The notes under the pieces: generated by a model
What the model saw: only the letters and a program-made list of their open reading frames with translations
Told to the model about the DNA's origin: nothing
The model's database searches: none
Assembly (NCBI RefSeq): GCF_033898505.1
Contig: NZ_JAXAFK010000001.1
Span: 186,001 to 250,000, forward strand
Length of the DNA stretch: 64,000 bases
Direction: 5' to 3'
From: Pectobacterium carotovorum
GTDB taxonomy: Bacteria; Pseudomonadota; Gammaproteobacteria; Enterobacterales; Enterobacteriaceae
Shown here: positions 31,254-43,640 of the stretch, piece by piece
Layout of the letters: the number at the start of each line of letters is the position of its first letter
Numbering within the stretch: position 1 is the first letter of the stretch
Translations under genes and position numbers: made by a program

Positions 31254-33683
31254 ATGGCGATCAAAAAGTTGCTCATAGCGTCGCTGCTGTTCAGCAGCGC
31301 AACCGTATACGGTGCAGACGGGTTCGTAGTGAAGGACATTCATTTCGAGGGCCTGCAAAGGGTTGCCGTCGGGGCGGCACTACTTAGTATGCCAGTCCGC
31401 GTTGGTGATACCATCGGTGACGATGATATCGGTAACACCATCCGAGCCTTGTTTGCGACCGGAAATTTTGAAGATGTTCGCGTCCTGCGCGACGGCGAAA
31501 CGCTGATTGTGCAGGTGAAAGAGCGTCCGACAATCGCCAGCGTCACGTTTTCCGGCAATAAGTCCGTTAAAGACGACATGCTGAAAGAAAACCTGGAGGC
31601 CTCCGGCGTGCGCGTCGGTGAAGCGTTGGACCGCACCGCGCTCACCAGCATCGAAAAAGGACTGGAAGATTTCTACTACAGCGTGGGTAAGTACAGTGCA
31701 TCGGTTAAAGCCGTTGTCACGCCACTTCCGCGTAACCGTGTAGACCTGAAACTGGTCTTCACGGAAGGCGTTTCCGCCAAGATCCAACAGATTAATATTG
31801 TCGGTAACAAAGCGTTCAGCTCCGACGAATTGATCTCCCGTTTCCAACTGCGTGATGAAGTGCCGTGGTGGAACGTGGTGGGCGATCGCAAATACCAGAA
31901 ACAAAAACTGTCCGGCGATCTGGAAACCCTCCGGAGTTTCTATCTGGATCGCGGCTATGCGCGTTTCAACATCGATTCCACACAGGTGAGCTTGACGCCA
32001 GATAAAAAAGGCATCTACATCACCATCAATATGACGGAAGGCGAGCAGTACAAGCTGTCCGGTGTGACGGTGAAAGGCAATCTGGCTGGTCACTCTGCGG
32101 AAATCGAAGGATTGACGAAGATTGAACCGGGTGAACTCTACAACGGGACGAAAGTGACCCGCATGGAAGAGGACATCAAGAAACTGCTGGGTCGTTATGG
32201 CTATGCCTATCCGCGCGTGGTAACACAGCCGGAAATTAATGATACAGACAAGACGGTGAGATTAAACATCAACGTTGATGCCGGTAACCGTTTCTATGTG
32301 CGTCATATCCGCTTTGACGGCAACGACACGTCTAAAGACGCTGTCCTGCGCCGTGAAATGCGTCAGATGGAAGGTGCCTGGTTAGGTAACGATCTGGTTG
32401 AACAGGGCAAAGAACGTCTAAACCGACTGGGATTCTTTGAAAGCGTTGATGTAGAAACGCAGCGTGTTCCCGGCGTGGCCGATCAGGTTGATGTCACGTA
32501 TAAAGTCAAAGAGCGTAATACGGGTACCTTCAACTTTGGTGTCGGTTTCGGTACAGAAAGTGGCGTGAGCTTCCAGGCTGGGGTTCAGCAGGACAACTGG
32601 CTGGGAACGGGTAACTCCGTTGGTATCAGCGGGACGAAAAACGACTACCAGACGTATGTCGAACTGTCACTGACCGACCCGTACTTTACCGTCGATGGCG
32701 TTAGCCTCGGTGGCCGTATCTTCTATAACAAATTTGAGGCGTCTGACGCCGATCTGTCCGACTATACCAACGTGAGTTACGGCGTTGGCAGCACACTGGG
32801 CTTCCCGATTAACGAGAATAACTCACTGCGTGTCGGTCTGGATTATGTACATAACGATCTGTCGGATATGAGACCGCAGGTGGCGATGTGGCGTTATCTG
32901 GATTCCGTAGGAGTGAATCCATCCGTGGTTCAGGAAGGTAATAAATCTAGCGCTGACTTCAAAGCGAACGATTTCTTCCTGAATACCGGATGGTCATATA
33001 ACAATCTGGATCGCGGCTACTTCCCGACGAAAGGAACACGTGCGTCTGCGAATGTGAAAGTCACGGTGCCGGGCTCGGATAACGAATACTACAAACTGAC
33101 GTTTGATTCGGCGAGCTACTATCCGTTGACCGAGAGTGGTAAGTGGGTCGTGATGGGCCGTACGCGTGCGGGATTTGCTGATGGTCTCGGTGGTAAAGAA
33201 GTGCCGTTCTACGACAATTTCTATGCCGGTGGTTCCAGCACGGTGCGTGGCTTCCAGTCCAACACCATTGGTCCTAAAGCGGCGTATTACAAGTGTGCTG
33301 CGGGTGCAACGTCTTATTCCAACTGCCCGATTGATTCAACCAATCTGGATGACGCAGTGGGCGGTAACGCGATGGCCGTGCTGAGTGCGGAACTGATCGT
33401 GCCGACGCCGTTTATCAGCGACAAATACGCGAGCTCCGTCCGTACTTCCTTCTTTGTCGATGGTGGTACGGTATGGGATACCAACTGGGAAAATACACCA
33501 GCAACGATTGCCGCAGGCGTGCCGGATTACAGCAAAGCGAGCAACTTCCGTGTTTCCAGCGGTATCGCGTTGCAATGGATGTCTCCGCTTGGGCCATTGG
33601 TCTTCTCCTATGCCCAGCCGGTTAAAAAGTACGATGGAGACAAGTCGGAACAATTCCAGTTTAACATTGGCAAAACCTGGTAG
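31254..33683 (+). CDS. bamA: Outer membrane protein assembly factor BamA
   Basis: This Omp85-family insertase is the core of the Bam complex. It has 809 residues. A signal peptide (to about VYG-AD) leads into five POTRA domains (roughly residues 22-420) and a 16-strand beta-barrel. The conserved loop 6 motif VRGF is visible in [10 protein letters not shown], and the C-terminal strand ends in FNIGKTW with a terminal aromatic residue. Confidence 0.98.
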   Translation: MAIKKLLIASLLFSSATVYGADGFVVKDIHFEGLQRVAVGAALLSMPVRVGDTIGDDDIGNTIRALFATGNFEDVRVLRDGETLIVQVKERPTIASVTFSGNKSVKDDMLKENLEASGVRVGEALDRTALTSIEKGLEDFYYSVGKYSASVKAVVTPLPRNRVDLKLVFTEGVSAKIQQINIVGNKAFSSDELISRFQLRDEVPWWNVVGDRKYQKQKLSGDLETLRSFYLDRGYARFNIDSTQVSLTPDKKGIYITINMTEGEQYKLSGVTVKGNLAGHSAEIEGLTKIEPGELYNGTKVTRMEEDIKKLLGRYGYAYPRVVTQPEINDTDKTVRLNINVDAGNRFYVRHIRFDGNDTSKDAVLRREMRQMEGAWLGNDLVEQGKERLNRLGFFESVDVETQRVPGVADQVDVTYKVKERNTGTFNFGVGFGTESGVSFQAGVQQDNWLGTGNSVGISGTKNDYQTYVELSLTDPYFTVDGVSLGGRIFYNKFEASDADLSDYTNVSYGVGSTLGFPINENNSLRVGLDYVHNDLSDMRPQVAMWRYLDSVGVNPSVVQEGNKSSADFKANDFFLNTGWSYNNLDRGYFPTKGTRASANVKVTVPGSDNEYYKLTFDSASYYPLTESGKWVVMGRTRAGFADGLGGKEVPFYDNFYAGGSSTVRGFQSNTIGPKAAYYKCAAGATSYSNCPIDSTNLDDAVGGNAMAVLSAELIVPTPFISDKYASSVRTSFFVDGGTVWDTNWENTPATIAAGVPDYSKASNFRVSSGIALQWMSPLGPLVFSYAQPVKKYDGDKSEQFQFNIGKTW

Positions 33684-33725
33684 TGTGACGTCAATAGGTC
33701 GTATGCAGGGAATGTCGTATCATGG

Positions 33726-33812
33726 TTCGTTGAGACGAGTATCTTGTTGATATAAATAGCTCGTTGATATGAATAGTTCGTGGATATGAACGGTTGAACA
33801 TAAACCGTTCAT
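33726..33812. repeat. Four 17-bp tandem repeats and a hairpin between bamA and skp
   Basis: Units at 33726, 33743, 33760 and 33777 follow the form TTCGTTGATATGAATAG with increasing divergence at the ends. The last unit runs into a perfect inverted repeat (ATGAACGGTT at 33786-33795, AACCGTTCAT at 33803-33812). There is no T-run, so this is not an ordinary terminator. The stretch holds no gene. Confidence 0.7.
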
Positions 33813-33876
33813 ACTATGACGTGATGCTCATAATTAAAGTGTTAAGACACAAATAGGTTAGGTTGAGGAGTTTATA

Positions 33877-34374
33877 GTGAAAAAGTGGTTATGTGCCGCA
33901 GGCCTCGGTTTAGCATTGGCTGCTTCAGCCAGCGTTCAGGCTGCTGACAAAATTGCCGTTGTTAACGTCTCCAGCATTTTCCAACAGCTGCCGCAGCGTG
34001 AAACCGTTGGCAAACAGCTGGAAAACGAGTTCAAAGGCCGTGCTTCTGAACTGCAATCTATGGAAAACGATTTACAGACCAAGATGCAGAAGTTGCAGCG
34101 TGATGGTTCTACCATGAAAGCGAGCGATCGCAGCAAAATGGAGAAGGACGTCATGGCGCAGCGCGAGCAGTTCTCTACCAAAGCACAGGCTTTTGACCAG
34201 GACAACCGTCGTCGTCAGATGGAAGAACGCAACAAAATCCTGAGCCGTATCCAGGATGCCGTGAAAGCTGTTGCAACCAAAGAAGGCTATGATGTTGTGA
34301 TTGACGCTAACGCTGTTGCGTATGTCGCCAATGCGAAAGACATTACTGCAGATGTGCTGAAACAGGTTAAATAA
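33877..34374 (+). CDS. skp: Periplasmic chaperone Skp (OmpH)
   Basis: This 165-residue trimeric chaperone holds unfolded outer-membrane proteins on their way to BamA. It has a typical Sec signal peptide ending SVQA-AD, followed by a short beta segment ([15 protein letters not shown]) and long coiled-coil tentacle helices rich in Lys, Gln and Met. Only 3 bp separate it from lpxD. Confidence 0.96.
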   Translation: MKKWLCAAGLGLALAASASVQAADKIAVVNVSSIFQQLPQRETVGKQLENEFKGRASELQSMENDLQTKMQKLQRDGSTMKASDRSKMEKDVMAQREQFSTKAQAFDQDNRRRQMEERNKILSRIQDAVKAVATKEGYDVVIDANAVAYVANAKDITADVLKQVK

Positions 34375-34377
34375 TAC

Positions 34378-35400
34378 ATGTATTCAATTCGACTGGACGC
34401 GTTAGCTCAACAGTTGGATGCACAATTACACGGTGATGGCGATATCGTCATCACCGGTGTTGCTTCTATGCATTCGGCAAAAACTGGGCAAATTACGTTT
34501 CTTTCCGACAGTCGTTACCGTGAGCAACTGGCTGGGACGCAAGCGTCAGCGGTCGTGCTGACGGAAGCGGATTTACCTTACTGTCAGGTCACTGCGCTGG
34601 TAGTGAAGAATCCCTACCTTACCTATGCGCGTATGGCGCAACTGCTGGACACCACGCCGCAACCGGCAACTGACATTGCGCCGAGCGCGGTTATCGCGCC
34701 AGACGCGACGCTGGGCCAGCAGGTGTCCGTTGGCGCAAATGCCGTCATTGAATCTGGCGCACAGTTGGGCGATGGCGTTGTTATTGGCCCTGGCTGCTTT
34801 ATCGGTAAAGATGCCCGCATTGGCGCCGGTACCCGTTTGTGGGCAAATGTAACGATTTATCACCGCGTTGAGCTGGGTGAACATTGTCTGATCCAGTCAG
34901 GAACGGTTATTGGTTCAGACGGTTTTGGCTATGCCAACGATCGCGGTAACTGGGTGAAGATCCCGCAGTTAGGAACGGTCAGAATTGGCGATCGGGTTGA
35001 GATCGGCGCAAGCACGACTATCGATCGTGGCGCGTTGGATGATACGGTCATTGGCAATGGTGTTATCATTGATAACCAATGTCAGATTGCGCACAACGTC
35101 GTGATTGGCGACAATACCGCGGTAGCGGGTGGCGTCATTATGGCGGGGAGCTTGAAAATTGGTCGTTATTGCATGATCGGTGGTGCCAGCGTAATTAACG
35201 GGCACATGGAGATCTGCGATAAAGTGACGGTAACGGGAATGGGGATGGTCATGCGACCAATCACAGAACCTGGGGTATACTCTTCGGGCATTCCTTTGCA
35301 ACCCAACAAAGTATGGCGTAAAACCGCAGCGCTGGTGATGAATATTGATGAGATAAGCAAACGGTTAAAAGCCGTTGAACGAAAAGTCGATAACGTTTAA
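34378..35400 (+). CDS. lpxD: UDP-3-O-(3-hydroxymyristoyl)glucosamine N-acyltransferase LpxD
   Basis: This is the third step of lipid A synthesis. It has 340 residues with an N-terminal uridine-binding domain, a long left-handed beta-helix of hexapeptide repeats (for example [22 protein letters not shown]) and a C-terminal helical extension. The catalytic His lies in [13 protein letters not shown]. It starts directly after skp. Confidence 0.97.
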   Translation: MYSIRLDALAQQLDAQLHGDGDIVITGVASMHSAKTGQITFLSDSRYREQLAGTQASAVVLTEADLPYCQVTALVVKNPYLTYARMAQLLDTTPQPATDIAPSAVIAPDATLGQQVSVGANAVIESGAQLGDGVVIGPGCFIGKDARIGAGTRLWANVTIYHRVELGEHCLIQSGTVIGSDGFGYANDRGNWVKIPQLGTVRIGDRVEIGASTTIDRGALDDTVIGNGVIIDNQCQIAHNVVIGDNTAVAGGVIMAGSLKIGRYCMIGGASVINGHMEICDKVTVTGMGMVMRPITEPGVYSSGIPLQPNKVWRKTAALVMNIDEISKRLKAVERKVDNV

Positions 35401-35502
35401 TCACTCGCGTTTTTATTTGCGGCCTGCCTGAAGACACCTAATTTAGGGTCTGCGCAGGCCGTGTTGTTGATGGCATCAGTTTTTATGGACAGGAAGAGTA
35501 TT

Positions 35503-35958
35503 TTGACTACTGACACTCATACTCTGCATATTGAAGAGATTTTAGAACTATTACCGCACCGTTTCCCATTTTTACTGGTTGATCGGGTACTGGATTTTGA
35601 AGAAGGGAAGTTTCTGCGGGCGGTGAAAAACGTCTCTTTCAACGAACCCTTCTTCCAGGGCCATTTCCCGGGCAAACCGATTTTTCCCGGCGTGCTGATT
35701 CTGGAAGCGATGGCTCAGGCCACCGGTATTCTGGCGTTTAAAAGCGTGGGCAAACTGGAGCCGGGCGAACTGTACTATTTCGCCGCTGTGGACGAAGCGC
35801 GCTTTAAGCGCCCTGTGCAGCCAGGCGATCAAATGATCCTTGAAGTTGAATTCATCAAAGAGCGTCGCGGCGTTGCACGCTTTAAAGGTGTTGCCAAAGT
35901 TGATGGCGAAGTGGCCTGCGAAGCGTCAATGATGTGTGCTCGCCGTCGGGAGTCCTGA
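35503..35958 (+). CDS. fabZ: (3R)-hydroxyacyl-ACP dehydratase FabZ
   Basis: This hot-dog-fold dehydratase of fatty acid elongation also competes with LpxA for hydroxymyristoyl-ACP. The catalytic His and Glu are in [20 protein letters not shown]. The start is TTG at 35503, with an AGGAAG ribosome site 6 nt upstream, which gives 151 residues, as in E. coli. The in-frame ATGs further upstream give a tail not found in the family. Confidence 0.95.
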   Translation: MTTDTHTLHIEEILELLPHRFPFLLVDRVLDFEEGKFLRAVKNVSFNEPFFQGHFPGKPIFPGVLILEAMAQATGILAFKSVGKLEPGELYYFAAVDEARFKRPVQPGDQMILEVEFIKERRGVARFKGVAKVDGEVACEASMMCARRRES

Positions 35959-35962
35959 TAAC

Positions 35963-36751
35963 GTGATTGATCAAACCGCCTTTATTCACCCAAGTTCGAT
36001 TGTTGAAGACGGTGCCATTATTGGCGCTGGCGTTCATATTGGCCCGTTCTGCTATATCGGTTCTCAGGTTGAGATCGGTGCGGGTACGGTGCTGAAATCA
36101 CATGTCGTCGTCAATGGCGTCACTAAAATTGGTCGCGATAACGAAATCTATCAGTTCACGTCAATTGGTGAAGTGAATCAGGATCTCAAATACGCTGGGG
36201 AACCGACCCGTGTTGAGATTGGCGATCGTAACCGTATCCGTGAAAGCGTCACGATTCATCGCGGCACGACACAGGGCGGTGGGTTGACTAAAGTCGGTAG
36301 CGATAACCTGTTGATGATCAACACGCATATCGCACACGACTGCGTGGTGGGCAATCGCTGTATTCTGGCGAATAACGCAACGCTGGGTGGTCACGTTTCC
36401 GTTGATGATTTTGCGATTATCGGTGGGATGACGGCAGTACACCAGTTCTGCATCATCGGTGCTCACGTCATGGTGGGTGGATGTTCCGGCGTGGCGCAAG
36501 ACGTGCCGCCGTATGTTATCGCTCAGGGTAACCACGCGACGCCGTTTGGCTTGAATATTGAAGGCCTGAAGCGTCGTGGTTTCGAAAAAGAAACCCTGCA
36601 CGCGATCCGTAACGCGTACAAACTGCTTTACCGTAGTGGTAAAACGCTGGACGAAGTGAAACCGGAAATTGAAGCGCTGGCGGCGGAACATCCGGCGGTG
36701 CAGGCGTTTACCGATTTCTTTGCCCGTTCTACTCGTGGCATCATTCGTTAA
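35963..36751 (+). CDS. lpxA: UDP-N-acetylglucosamine O-acyltransferase LpxA
   Basis: This is the first, reversible step of lipid A synthesis, done by a trimeric left-handed beta-helix enzyme. It starts with GTG at 35963, 4 bp after fabZ, and has 262 residues as in E. coli. The catalytic His is in [14 protein letters not shown] and the substrate-binding segment [20 protein letters not shown] follows. An ATG at 35936 inside fabZ would add nine residues without family support. Confidence 0.96.
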   Translation: MIDQTAFIHPSSIVEDGAIIGAGVHIGPFCYIGSQVEIGAGTVLKSHVVVNGVTKIGRDNEIYQFTSIGEVNQDLKYAGEPTRVEIGDRNRIRESVTIHRGTTQGGGLTKVGSDNLLMINTHIAHDCVVGNRCILANNATLGGHVSVDDFAIIGGMTAVHQFCIIGAHVMVGGCSGVAQDVPPYVIAQGNHATPFGLNIEGLKRRGFEKETLHAIRNAYKLLYRSGKTLDEVKPEIEALAAEHPAVQAFTDFFARSTRGIIR

Positions 36752-36754
36752 TCC

Positions 36755-37906
36755 ATGTCATCACGTCCTTTGACTATTGGGCTGGTCGCCGGGGAAACTT
36801 CCGGCGACATCCTTGGCGCAGGCCTAATCCGGGCGCTAAAAGAAAAGGTGCCCGATGCGCGGTTTGTTGGTGTCGCCGGGCCGCGTATGCAGGCTGAAGG
36901 TTGTGAAGCCTGGTACGAGATGGAAGAGCTGGCCGTCATGGGCATTGTTGAAGTGCTTGGGCGGCTTCCTCGCCTGCTGAAAATTCGGCGGGATTTAACC
37001 CAGCGCTTCAGTGAACTCCAGCCTGATGTGTTCGTGGGGATTGATGCTCCTGATTTTAATATCACGCTGGAGGGTAACCTCAAGCAGCGCGGCATCAATA
37101 CCATTCACTACGTCAGCCCGTCCGTGTGGGCATGGCGTCAAAAACGCGTTTTCAAAATAGGTAAAGCGACCAATCTGGTGCTGGCTTTTTTGCCTTTTGA
37201 AAAAGCGTTTTACGATCGTTTCAATGTACCTTGTCGCTTTATCGGCCACACGATGGCCGATGCAATGCCGCTGCATCCTGATAAGCTGGCCGCGCGAGCG
37301 ACACTGGGTATTGCGCCAGAAGCGCACTGTCTGGCGTTACTGCCGGGCAGCCGCGGTGCAGAAGTGGAAATGCTTAGTGCGGATTTCCTCAATACAGCTG
37401 TGCTGCTGCGCCAACATTTTCCCGATCTGGAAATTGTCGTTCCGCTGGTGAACAGCAAGCGGCGTGAACAGTTTGAGCAGATCAAAAGCAGTGTAGCCCC
37501 CGATTTGCGCGTGCATCTGCTGGATGGGCATGCGCGTGAAGCCATGATTGCTAGTGATGCGGCGCTATTGGCATCCGGTACGGCAGCGCTGGAGTGTATG
37601 CTGGCTAAATGCCCGATGGTTGTGGGTTACCGCATGAAGCCCTTTACCTTCTGGCTAGCACAGCGTCTGGTCAAAACGCCTTGGGTGTCGCTGCCGAATC
37701 TGTTGGCTGGACGCGAGCTGGTGACGGAATTGCTACAGACCGACTGTACGCCTGACAAACTGGCTGCCGCGCTGCTGCCGCTGTTTGCTGATTCAGATAA
37801 AACGGCTGCGCTGCGTACGACATTTGTGGATTTGCATCAGCAGATTCGCTGTAACGCTGATGAGCAAGCGGCACAGGCGGTGCTGGAATTAGTCAAGCCG
37901 CGTTAA
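36755..37906 (+). CDS. lpxB: Lipid A disaccharide synthase LpxB
   Basis: This GT19 glycosyltransferase at the inner membrane joins UDP-diacylglucosamine and lipid X. It has 383 residues. The N-terminal [16 protein letters not shown] loop and the conserved [16 protein letters not shown] and [11 protein letters not shown] are present. It starts 3 bp after lpxA and closes the lpxD-fabZ-lpxA-lpxB group. Confidence 0.97.
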   Translation: MSSRPLTIGLVAGETSGDILGAGLIRALKEKVPDARFVGVAGPRMQAEGCEAWYEMEELAVMGIVEVLGRLPRLLKIRRDLTQRFSELQPDVFVGIDAPDFNITLEGNLKQRGINTIHYVSPSVWAWRQKRVFKIGKATNLVLAFLPFEKAFYDRFNVPCRFIGHTMADAMPLHPDKLAARATLGIAPEAHCLALLPGSRGAEVEMLSADFLNTAVLLRQHFPDLEIVVPLVNSKRREQFEQIKSSVAPDLRVHLLDGHAREAMIASDAALLASGTAALECMLAKCPMVVGYRMKPFTFWLAQRLVKTPWVSLPNLLAGRELVTELLQTDCTPDKLAAALLPLFADSDKTAALRTTFVDLHQQIRCNADEQAAQAVLELVKPR

Positions 37907-37941
37907 TAAAACCCTATTCGTAAGACCATGTTAATAAAGCC

Positions 37942-38538
37942 ATGAATGAAATGTTTATCTATCCGCAGGCGACCTGTATCGCTGGCGTTGATGAAGTTGG
38001 GCGCGGTCCTCTGGTTGGTGCTGTCGTGACGGCGGCGGTGATTCTTGATCCGGCTCGGCCAATTGTCGGGCTGGCAGATTCTAAACAGCTGAGTGAAAAA
38101 CGTCGGCTGGCGCTCTATGATGAAATCAAAGAGAAGGCGTTGGCGTGGAGCCTTGGTCGGGCAGAGCCGGAAGAGATTGATCAACTGAATATCCTGCATG
38201 CTACCATGTTGGCAATGCAGCGTGCGGTGGCTGGATTGGTTGTCGTGCCTGATTTTGTTCTGATTGACGGCAACCGTTGCCCGGCGCTGCCGATGCCCGC
38301 TCAGGCGGTCGTTAAAGGGGATAGCCGCGTGGCAGAAATCAGCGCGGCTTCGATTATGGCGAAAGTAACTCGCGATCGTGAGATGGTCGAGTTGGATCAA
38401 CGCTTCCCCGCTTATGGTTTTGCCCAACACAAAGGCTATCCAACGGCTTTTCATCTGGAGAAACTGGCCGCACTGGGTGCCACTGAGTTTCACCGCCGGA
38501 GCTTCGCGCCAGTCAAACGAGCACTAGGGTTGGCGTAA
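37942..38538 (+). CDS. rnhB: Ribonuclease HII
   Basis: This enzyme removes single ribonucleotides and RNA from RNA-DNA hybrids. It has 198 residues, equal to E. coli. The [13 protein letters not shown] motif (Asp-Glu), LIDGNRCP and [20 protein letters not shown] carry the acidic active site. Its stop codon region is repeated in tandem downstream. Confidence 0.96.
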   Translation: MNEMFIYPQATCIAGVDEVGRGPLVGAVVTAAVILDPARPIVGLADSKQLSEKRRLALYDEIKEKALAWSLGRAEPEEIDQLNILHATMLAMQRAVAGLVVVPDFVLIDGNRCPALPMPAQAVVKGDSRVAEISAASIMAKVTRDREMVELDQRFPAYGFAQHKGYPTAFHLEKLAALGATEFHRRSFAPVKRALGLA

Positions 38539-38575
38539 AACATAAGTTGGCTTAAACATAAGTTGGCTTAAAACA
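38530..38575 (+). repeat. Stop-codon-containing tandem repeat at the end of rnhB
   Basis: The last codons of rnhB (TTGGCGTAAAACATAAG) are followed by TTGGCTTAAACATAAG and TTGGCTTAAAACATC, so the end of the gene is present nearly three times with a stop in each copy. Confidence 0.75.
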
Positions 38576-38655
38576 TCATCATTAACTCTCGGTGTGGCGT
38601 GTGCATGTAGTCGTGCCAGCCATGCTGACTAATCGATAAATTCTGGGATCTGGAT

Positions 38656-41600
38656 ATGGCCGAACCACGTTTTGTTCACCTGCGTGTTCATAGTGACTAT
38701 TCCATGATCGATGGGCTGGCCAAAGTCGGTCCGCTGGTAAAAAAAGCGGCGGCACTCGGCATGCCAGCGCTGGCGATTACCGATTTTACCAACCTGTGTG
38801 GGTTGGTTAAGTTCTATGGCGGCGCGCATGGCGCGGGCATCAAGCCGATTATCGGCGCTGACTTCTATGTCGAAAGCGACGAATTAGGGGATGAACTCGC
38901 GCATCTCACTGTTCTGGCGATGAATAATGAAGGCTACCAGAATCTCACGCTGCTGATTTCTCATGCGTATCAGCGTGGTTATGGCGCTGCCGGGCCGACG
39001 ATTGACCGGGATTGGCTTATTGAGCATCGAGAAGGGCTGATTTTACTGTCTGGCGGTCGCCGGGGTGATGTCGGCCAGTTTTTGCTACGTGGCAACCAGA
39101 CGCAGGCCGAGCAGTGTCTGGCGTTTTATCAGGAATACTTCCCCCAGCGTTATTACTTGGAACTGACCCGCACGTCACGCCCCGACGAAGAAAGCTATTT
39201 GCATGCTGCCGTCGAGCTGGCTACGAAGCACGGGGTGCCCGTGGTGGCGACCAATGAAGTGTGTTTTATCAGCACTGATGATTTTGACGCTCACGAAATC
39301 CGCGTGGCTATCCACGATGGCTACACGCTTGATGACCCCAAACGCCCGCGTAATTATAGCCCGCAGCAGTACATGCGTTCCGAAGAGGAAATGTGCGAGC
39401 TATTTGCGGATATCCCCGAAGCGCTGGCGAACAGCGTTGAAATTGCCAAACGCTGTAACGTAACAATCCGTTTGGGGGAATATTTCCTGCCGCAGTTCCC
39501 GACGGGCGACATGACCACGGAAGATTTTCTGGTTGAGTGTTCGAAAAAGGGGCTGGAGGAGCGTCTCGAATTCCTGTTCCCTGACCCGGAAGTGCGCGCC
39601 GCGCGGCGGCCGGAGTACGATGAGCGTCTGGATATTGAACTGGGCGTGATTAACCAGATGGGGTTCCCCGGTTACTTCCTGATCGTAATGGAATTTATTC
39701 AGTGGTCGAAGGACAACGACGTGCCTGTTGGGCCGGGGCGTGGCTCCGGTGCGGGTTCGTTGGTGGCCTATGCGCTGAAAATTACCGATCTGGACCCGCT
39801 GGAATTCGACCTGCTGTTCGAACGTTTCCTTAACCCTGAACGTGTTTCCATGCCTGACTTCGACGTCGATTTCTGTATGGAAAAACGCGATAAGGTCATC
39901 GATCACGTCGCGGAAATGTACGGACGTGATGCGGTATCACAGATTATCACCTTCGGTACGATGGCGGCGAAAGCGGTTATCCGTGACGTAGGGCGTGTGC
40001 TCGGGCACCCTTATGGGTTTGTCGATCGTATTTCAAAACTGGTGCCGCCCGATCCGGGCATGACGCTGGAAAAAGCTTTTGCCGCTGAACCGCAGTTGCC
40101 AGAAATTTATGAAGCCGATGAGGAAGTTAAGGCCCTCATTGATATGGCGCGCAAGCTCGAAGGGGTAACGCGTAACGCCGGTAAACATGCGGGTGGGGTG
40201 GTGATATCCCCCACCAAGATTACCGATTTCGCGCCGCTGTACTGCGATGCGGAAGGGAACCACCCGGTTACCCAGTTTGATAAGAACGACGTAGAATATG
40301 CCGGGCTGGTGAAGTTTGACTTCCTTGGCCTGCGTACGCTAACCATCATCGACTGGGCGCTGGGGATGATTAACGCCCGCCGCGCGAAGCAGGGGCTGGA
40401 ACCGATTGATATCGCGGCGATCCCGCTCGATGACAAGAAAAGTTTCGACATGCTGCAACGTTCGGAAACCACCGCGGTATTCCAGCTTGAATCACGCGGC
40501 ATGAAAGATCTGATCAAGCGTCTGAAACCCGACTGCTTTGAAGATATGATCGCACTGGTGGCGCTGTTCCGCCCCGGCCCGCTGCAATCCGGCATGGTAG
40601 ATAACTTCATCGACCGTAAGCATGGCCGTGAAGCGATCTCTTATCCTGATATTGAATGGCAGCACGAGTCACTCAAGCCGGTGCTGGAGCCAACCTACGG
40701 CATTATTCTGTATCAGGAACAGGTCATGCAGATCGCTCAGGTACTGGCAGGCTATACGCTGGGCGGTGCGGACATGCTGCGTCGTGCGATGGGGAAAAAG
40801 AACCCAGTCGAAATGGCGAAGCAGCGTGGTGGCTTCGAAGATGGTGCCAAATCTCGCGGTGTGAACGGCGAACTGGCGGTTAAAATTTTCGACCTGGTGG
40901 AAAAATTCGCTGGTTACGGCTTTAATAAATCTCACTCAGCGGCTTATGCGTTGGTGTCTTACCAGACGCTGTGGCTGAAAGCGCACTATCCGGCTGAATT
41001 CATGGCGGCGGTAATGACGGCCGATATGGACAACACGGATAAAGTGGTCGGGCTGGTTGATGAATGCTGGCGGATGGGGTTAAAAATCCTGCCTCCTGAC
41101 ATCAACAGTGGGCTGTATCACTTCCACGTTAACGACGATGGCGAGATTGTTTACGGTATCGGCGCGATTAAAGGCGTGGGGGAAGGCCCGATTGAGGCGA
41201 TTATCGAAGCGCGTAATCAAGGTGGCTATTTTAGAGAGCTGTTTGATCTTTGCGCGCGTACCGACATTAAAAAGCTAAATCGCCGCGTGCTGGAAAAGCT
41301 GATTATGTCCGGGGCATTTGACCGACTGGGGCCGCACCGCGCCGCGTTAATGAATTCATTGGCTGATGCGTTGAAGGCCGCCGATCAGCATGCGAAAGCG
41401 GAAGCCATTGGCCAGGTGGATATGTTCGGCGTGCTGGCCGAGGCGCCAGAGCAGGTTGAGCAATCTTACAGCACCGTGCCACCGTGGCCGGAGCAGGTCG
41501 TATTGGATGGTGAGCGGGAAACGCTGGGGCTGTACCTGACCGGCCACCCGATCACTCAATATATTAAGGAAATTGAACGCTATGCCGGTGGCGTGCGTTT

Positions 41601-42138
41601 GAAAGATATGCACCCGACGGATCGGGGTAAAATGACCACTGCCGTAGGGCTGGTGTTGGCAGCTCGCGTCATGGTAACCAAGCGGGGTAACCGTATTGGT
41701 GTCTGTACGTTGGACGATCGTTCCGGTCGCCTCGAGATAATGCTGTTTACCGATGCATTGGAAAAATATCAGCATTTACTTGAGAAAGACCGTATCCTTA
41801 TCGCCAGTGGACAGGTCAGCTTTGATGACTTCAGCGGCGGGCTTAAAATGACCGTCCGAGAGTTAATGGATATCAGTGAAGCGCGGGAAAAATACGCGCG
41901 CGGGCTTGCTATCTCGCTGACTGACAGGCAAATTGATGACCAGCTATTAAACCGTCTCCGCCAATCGTTGGAACCCCATCGATCGGGGACGATCCCAGTG
42001 CATCTCTATTACCAGCGTGAAGATGCGCGAGCCCGACTACGTTTCGGCGCAGCATGGCGTGTAACGCCTGCCGATGCGCTACTGAACGAGCTGCGCACAT
42101 TAGTGGGTAATGAGCAGGTGGAACTGGAATTTGACTAA
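38656..42138 (+). CDS. dnaE: DNA polymerase III alpha subunit DnaE
   Basis: This is the replicative polymerase subunit, 1160 residues as in E. coli. Domains in order are PHP ([15 protein letters not shown]), the palm with the catalytic aspartates in PDFDVDF, the fingers, a helix-hairpin-helix region, an OB fold ([19 protein letters not shown]) and the tau-binding C-terminus. The frame is intact. It is followed 12 bp later by accA. Confidence 0.98.
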   Translation: MAEPRFVHLRVHSDYSMIDGLAKVGPLVKKAAALGMPALAITDFTNLCGLVKFYGGAHGAGIKPIIGADFYVESDELGDELAHLTVLAMNNEGYQNLTLLISHAYQRGYGAAGPTIDRDWLIEHREGLILLSGGRRGDVGQFLLRGNQTQAEQCLAFYQEYFPQRYYLELTRTSRPDEESYLHAAVELATKHGVPVVATNEVCFISTDDFDAHEIRVAIHDGYTLDDPKRPRNYSPQQYMRSEEEMCELFADIPEALANSVEIAKRCNVTIRLGEYFLPQFPTGDMTTEDFLVECSKKGLEERLEFLFPDPEVRAARRPEYDERLDIELGVINQMGFPGYFLIVMEFIQWSKDNDVPVGPGRGSGAGSLVAYALKITDLDPLEFDLLFERFLNPERVSMPDFDVDFCMEKRDKVIDHVAEMYGRDAVSQIITFGTMAAKAVIRDVGRVLGHPYGFVDRISKLVPPDPGMTLEKAFAAEPQLPEIYEADEEVKALIDMARKLEGVTRNAGKHAGGVVISPTKITDFAPLYCDAEGNHPVTQFDKNDVEYAGLVKFDFLGLRTLTIIDWALGMINARRAKQGLEPIDIAAIPLDDKKSFDMLQRSETTAVFQLESRGMKDLIKRLKPDCFEDMIALVALFRPGPLQSGMVDNFIDRKHGREAISYPDIEWQHESLKPVLEPTYGIILYQEQVMQIAQVLAGYTLGGADMLRRAMGKKNPVEMAKQRGGFEDGAKSRGVNGELAVKIFDLVEKFAGYGFNKSHSAAYALVSYQTLWLKAHYPAEFMAAVMTADMDNTDKVVGLVDECWRMGLKILPPDINSGLYHFHVNDDGEIVYGIGAIKGVGEGPIEAIIEARNQGGYFRELFDLCARTDIKKLNRRVLEKLIMSGAFDRLGPHRAALMNSLADALKAADQHAKAEAIGQVDMFGVLAEAPEQVEQSYSTVPPWPEQVVLDGERETLGLYLTGHPITQYIKEIERYAGGVRLKDMHPTDRGKMTTAVGLVLAARVMVTKRGNRIGVCTLDDRSGRLEIMLFTDALEKYQHLLEKDRILIASGQVSFDDFSGGLKMTVRELMDISEAREKYARGLAISLTDRQIDDQLLNRLRQSLEPHRSGTIPVHLYYQREDARARLRFGAAWRVTPADALLNELRTLVGNEQVELEFD

Positions 42139-42150
42139 TATAGGAATACT

Positions 42151-43110
42151 ATGAGTCTGAATTTTCTTGATTTTGAGCAGCCGATTGCAGAGTTGGAAGC
42201 GAAAATTGACTCGCTGACCGCAGTCAGCCGTCAAGACGAAAAATTGGATATTAATCTGGACGAAGAAGTCCAGCGCCTGCGTGAGAAGAGCGTTGAATTG
42301 ACGCGCAAAATCTTCGCTGATTTGGGTGCCTGGCAGGTTGCGCAATTAGCGCGCCATCCGCAACGTCCCTATACGCTTGATTATATTAAGCACATCTTTA
42401 CTGACTTTGATGAATTGGCAGGCGATCGCGCCTATGCCGATGACAAAGCCATTGTCGGTGGGATTGCCCGTTTGGATGGGCGTCCGGTGATGATCATTGG
42501 TCATCAGAAAGGACGTGAGACCAAAGAAAAGATTCGTCGTAACTTCGGCATGCCTGCACCAGAAGGTTATCGCAAAGCGCTGCGCCTGATGGAAATGGCC
42601 GAACGCTTCAAGATGCCGATCATTACCTTTATCGATACGCCGGGAGCCTATCCGGGCGTTGGCGCAGAAGAACGCGGTCAGTCTGAAGCTATCGCGCGCA
42701 ACCTGCGTGAAATGTCGACGCTGCGTGTGCCAATCATCTGTACCGTTATCGGTGAAGGTGGTTCCGGTGGTGCGCTGGCTATCGGCGTGGGCGACAAGGT
42801 TAACATGTTGCAGTACAGCACCTACTCGGTTATTTCACCGGAAGGCTGTGCGTCTATCCTGTGGAAAAGCGCGGATAAGGCACCGCTGGCGGCGGAAGCC
42901 ATGGGCATTATCGCGCCGCGTCTGAAAGAGCTGAAACTGATCGATACCGTGATTCCTGAGCCGCTGGGTTCGGCGCACCGTAACGTCCCAGTGATGGCCG
43001 AATCGCTGAAAGCGCAGCTGCTGGCCGATCTGCTCGACCTCGACGGCTTGACGGAAGAAGAACTGTTGAACCGCCGTTATCAGCGTCTGATGAACTATGG
43101 TTACTGTTAA
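42151..43110 (+). CDS. accA: Acetyl-CoA carboxylase carboxyltransferase subunit alpha
   Basis: This crotonase-fold subunit forms, with AccD, the carboxyltransferase that makes malonyl-CoA. It has 319 residues as in E. coli, with conserved [30 protein letters not shown] and [12 protein letters not shown]. In E. coli ldcC follows; here it is absent and yaeR comes next. The last codons (TGGTTACTGTTAA) are repeated 19 bp downstream. Confidence 0.97.
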   Translation: MSLNFLDFEQPIAELEAKIDSLTAVSRQDEKLDINLDEEVQRLREKSVELTRKIFADLGAWQVAQLARHPQRPYTLDYIKHIFTDFDELAGDRAYADDKAIVGGIARLDGRPVMIIGHQKGRETKEKIRRNFGMPAPEGYRKALRLMEMAERFKMPIITFIDTPGAYPGVGAEERGQSEAIARNLREMSTLRVPIICTVIGEGGSGGALAIGVGDKVNMLQYSTYSVISPEGCASILWKSADKAPLAAEAMGIIAPRLKELKLIDTVIPEPLGSAHRNVPVMAESLKAQLLADLLDLDGLTEEELLNRRYQRLMNYGYC

Positions 43111-43198
43111 TAAGCTTGGTTACTGTTAACGCGCTACTGCTGATGAGCTGATTGTTTGATTGATGTATTATCATTCAAACGATTCTGGCGGTACTTTG

Positions 43199-43232
43199 AA
43201 AATCCGTTGTCAGAAATGACAGCGGATTTTTT
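43199..43232 (+). terminator. Terminator after accA
   Basis: AAAATCCGTTGTCA pairs with TGACAGCGGATTTT around a GAAA tetraloop (one G-T pair) and ends in TT. It lies 19 bp before yaeR. Confidence 0.88.
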
Positions 43233-43250
43233 GCTATAAGGGGTTGAAGC

Positions 43251-43640
43251 ATGTTGAAGCTGCTTGATGTCCATCACATTGCGGTTATTGCCTCTGACTA
43301 TGAACGCAGCAAGGCGTTTTATTGTGATGTACTGGGGTTTACGTTGAATCATGAGGTCTACCGTGAAGCGCGGCAGTCGTGGAAAGGGGATCTCTCGCTG
43401 AATGGGCGTTATACTATTGAGCTATTTTCTTTCCCTAATCCACCTGCGCGCGTGAGTCGGCCGGAAGCCTGCGGCCTACGCCATCTGGCTTTTTCCGTAG
43501 CTGACGTTGAACAGGCTGTTGCCTCGCTGGAGCAGTCTGGCGTTGTCTGTGAACCTGTACGGATCGATCCTGAAACGCAGCAGCGCTTCACTTTTTTCTC
43601 CGATCCTGACGGCTTGCCCTTAGAACTGTATGAGATCTGA
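43251..43640 (+). CDS. yaeR: VOC (glyoxalase-like) family metalloprotein YaeR
   Basis: This 129-residue single-unit vicinal oxygen chelate protein is collinear with E. coli YaeR/GloA2. Metal-binding positions are in DVHHIAVIASDY, ELFSFP, CGLRHLAFSV and PLELYE. The substrate is unknown; it is often listed as a lactoylglutathione lyase relative. Its end overlaps tilS by 11 bp. Confidence 0.92.
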   Translation: MLKLLDVHHIAVIASDYERSKAFYCDVLGFTLNHEVYREARQSWKGDLSLNGRYTIELFSFPNPPARVSRPEACGLRHLAFSVADVEQAVASLEQSGVVCEPVRIDPETQQRFTFFSDPDGLPLELYEI

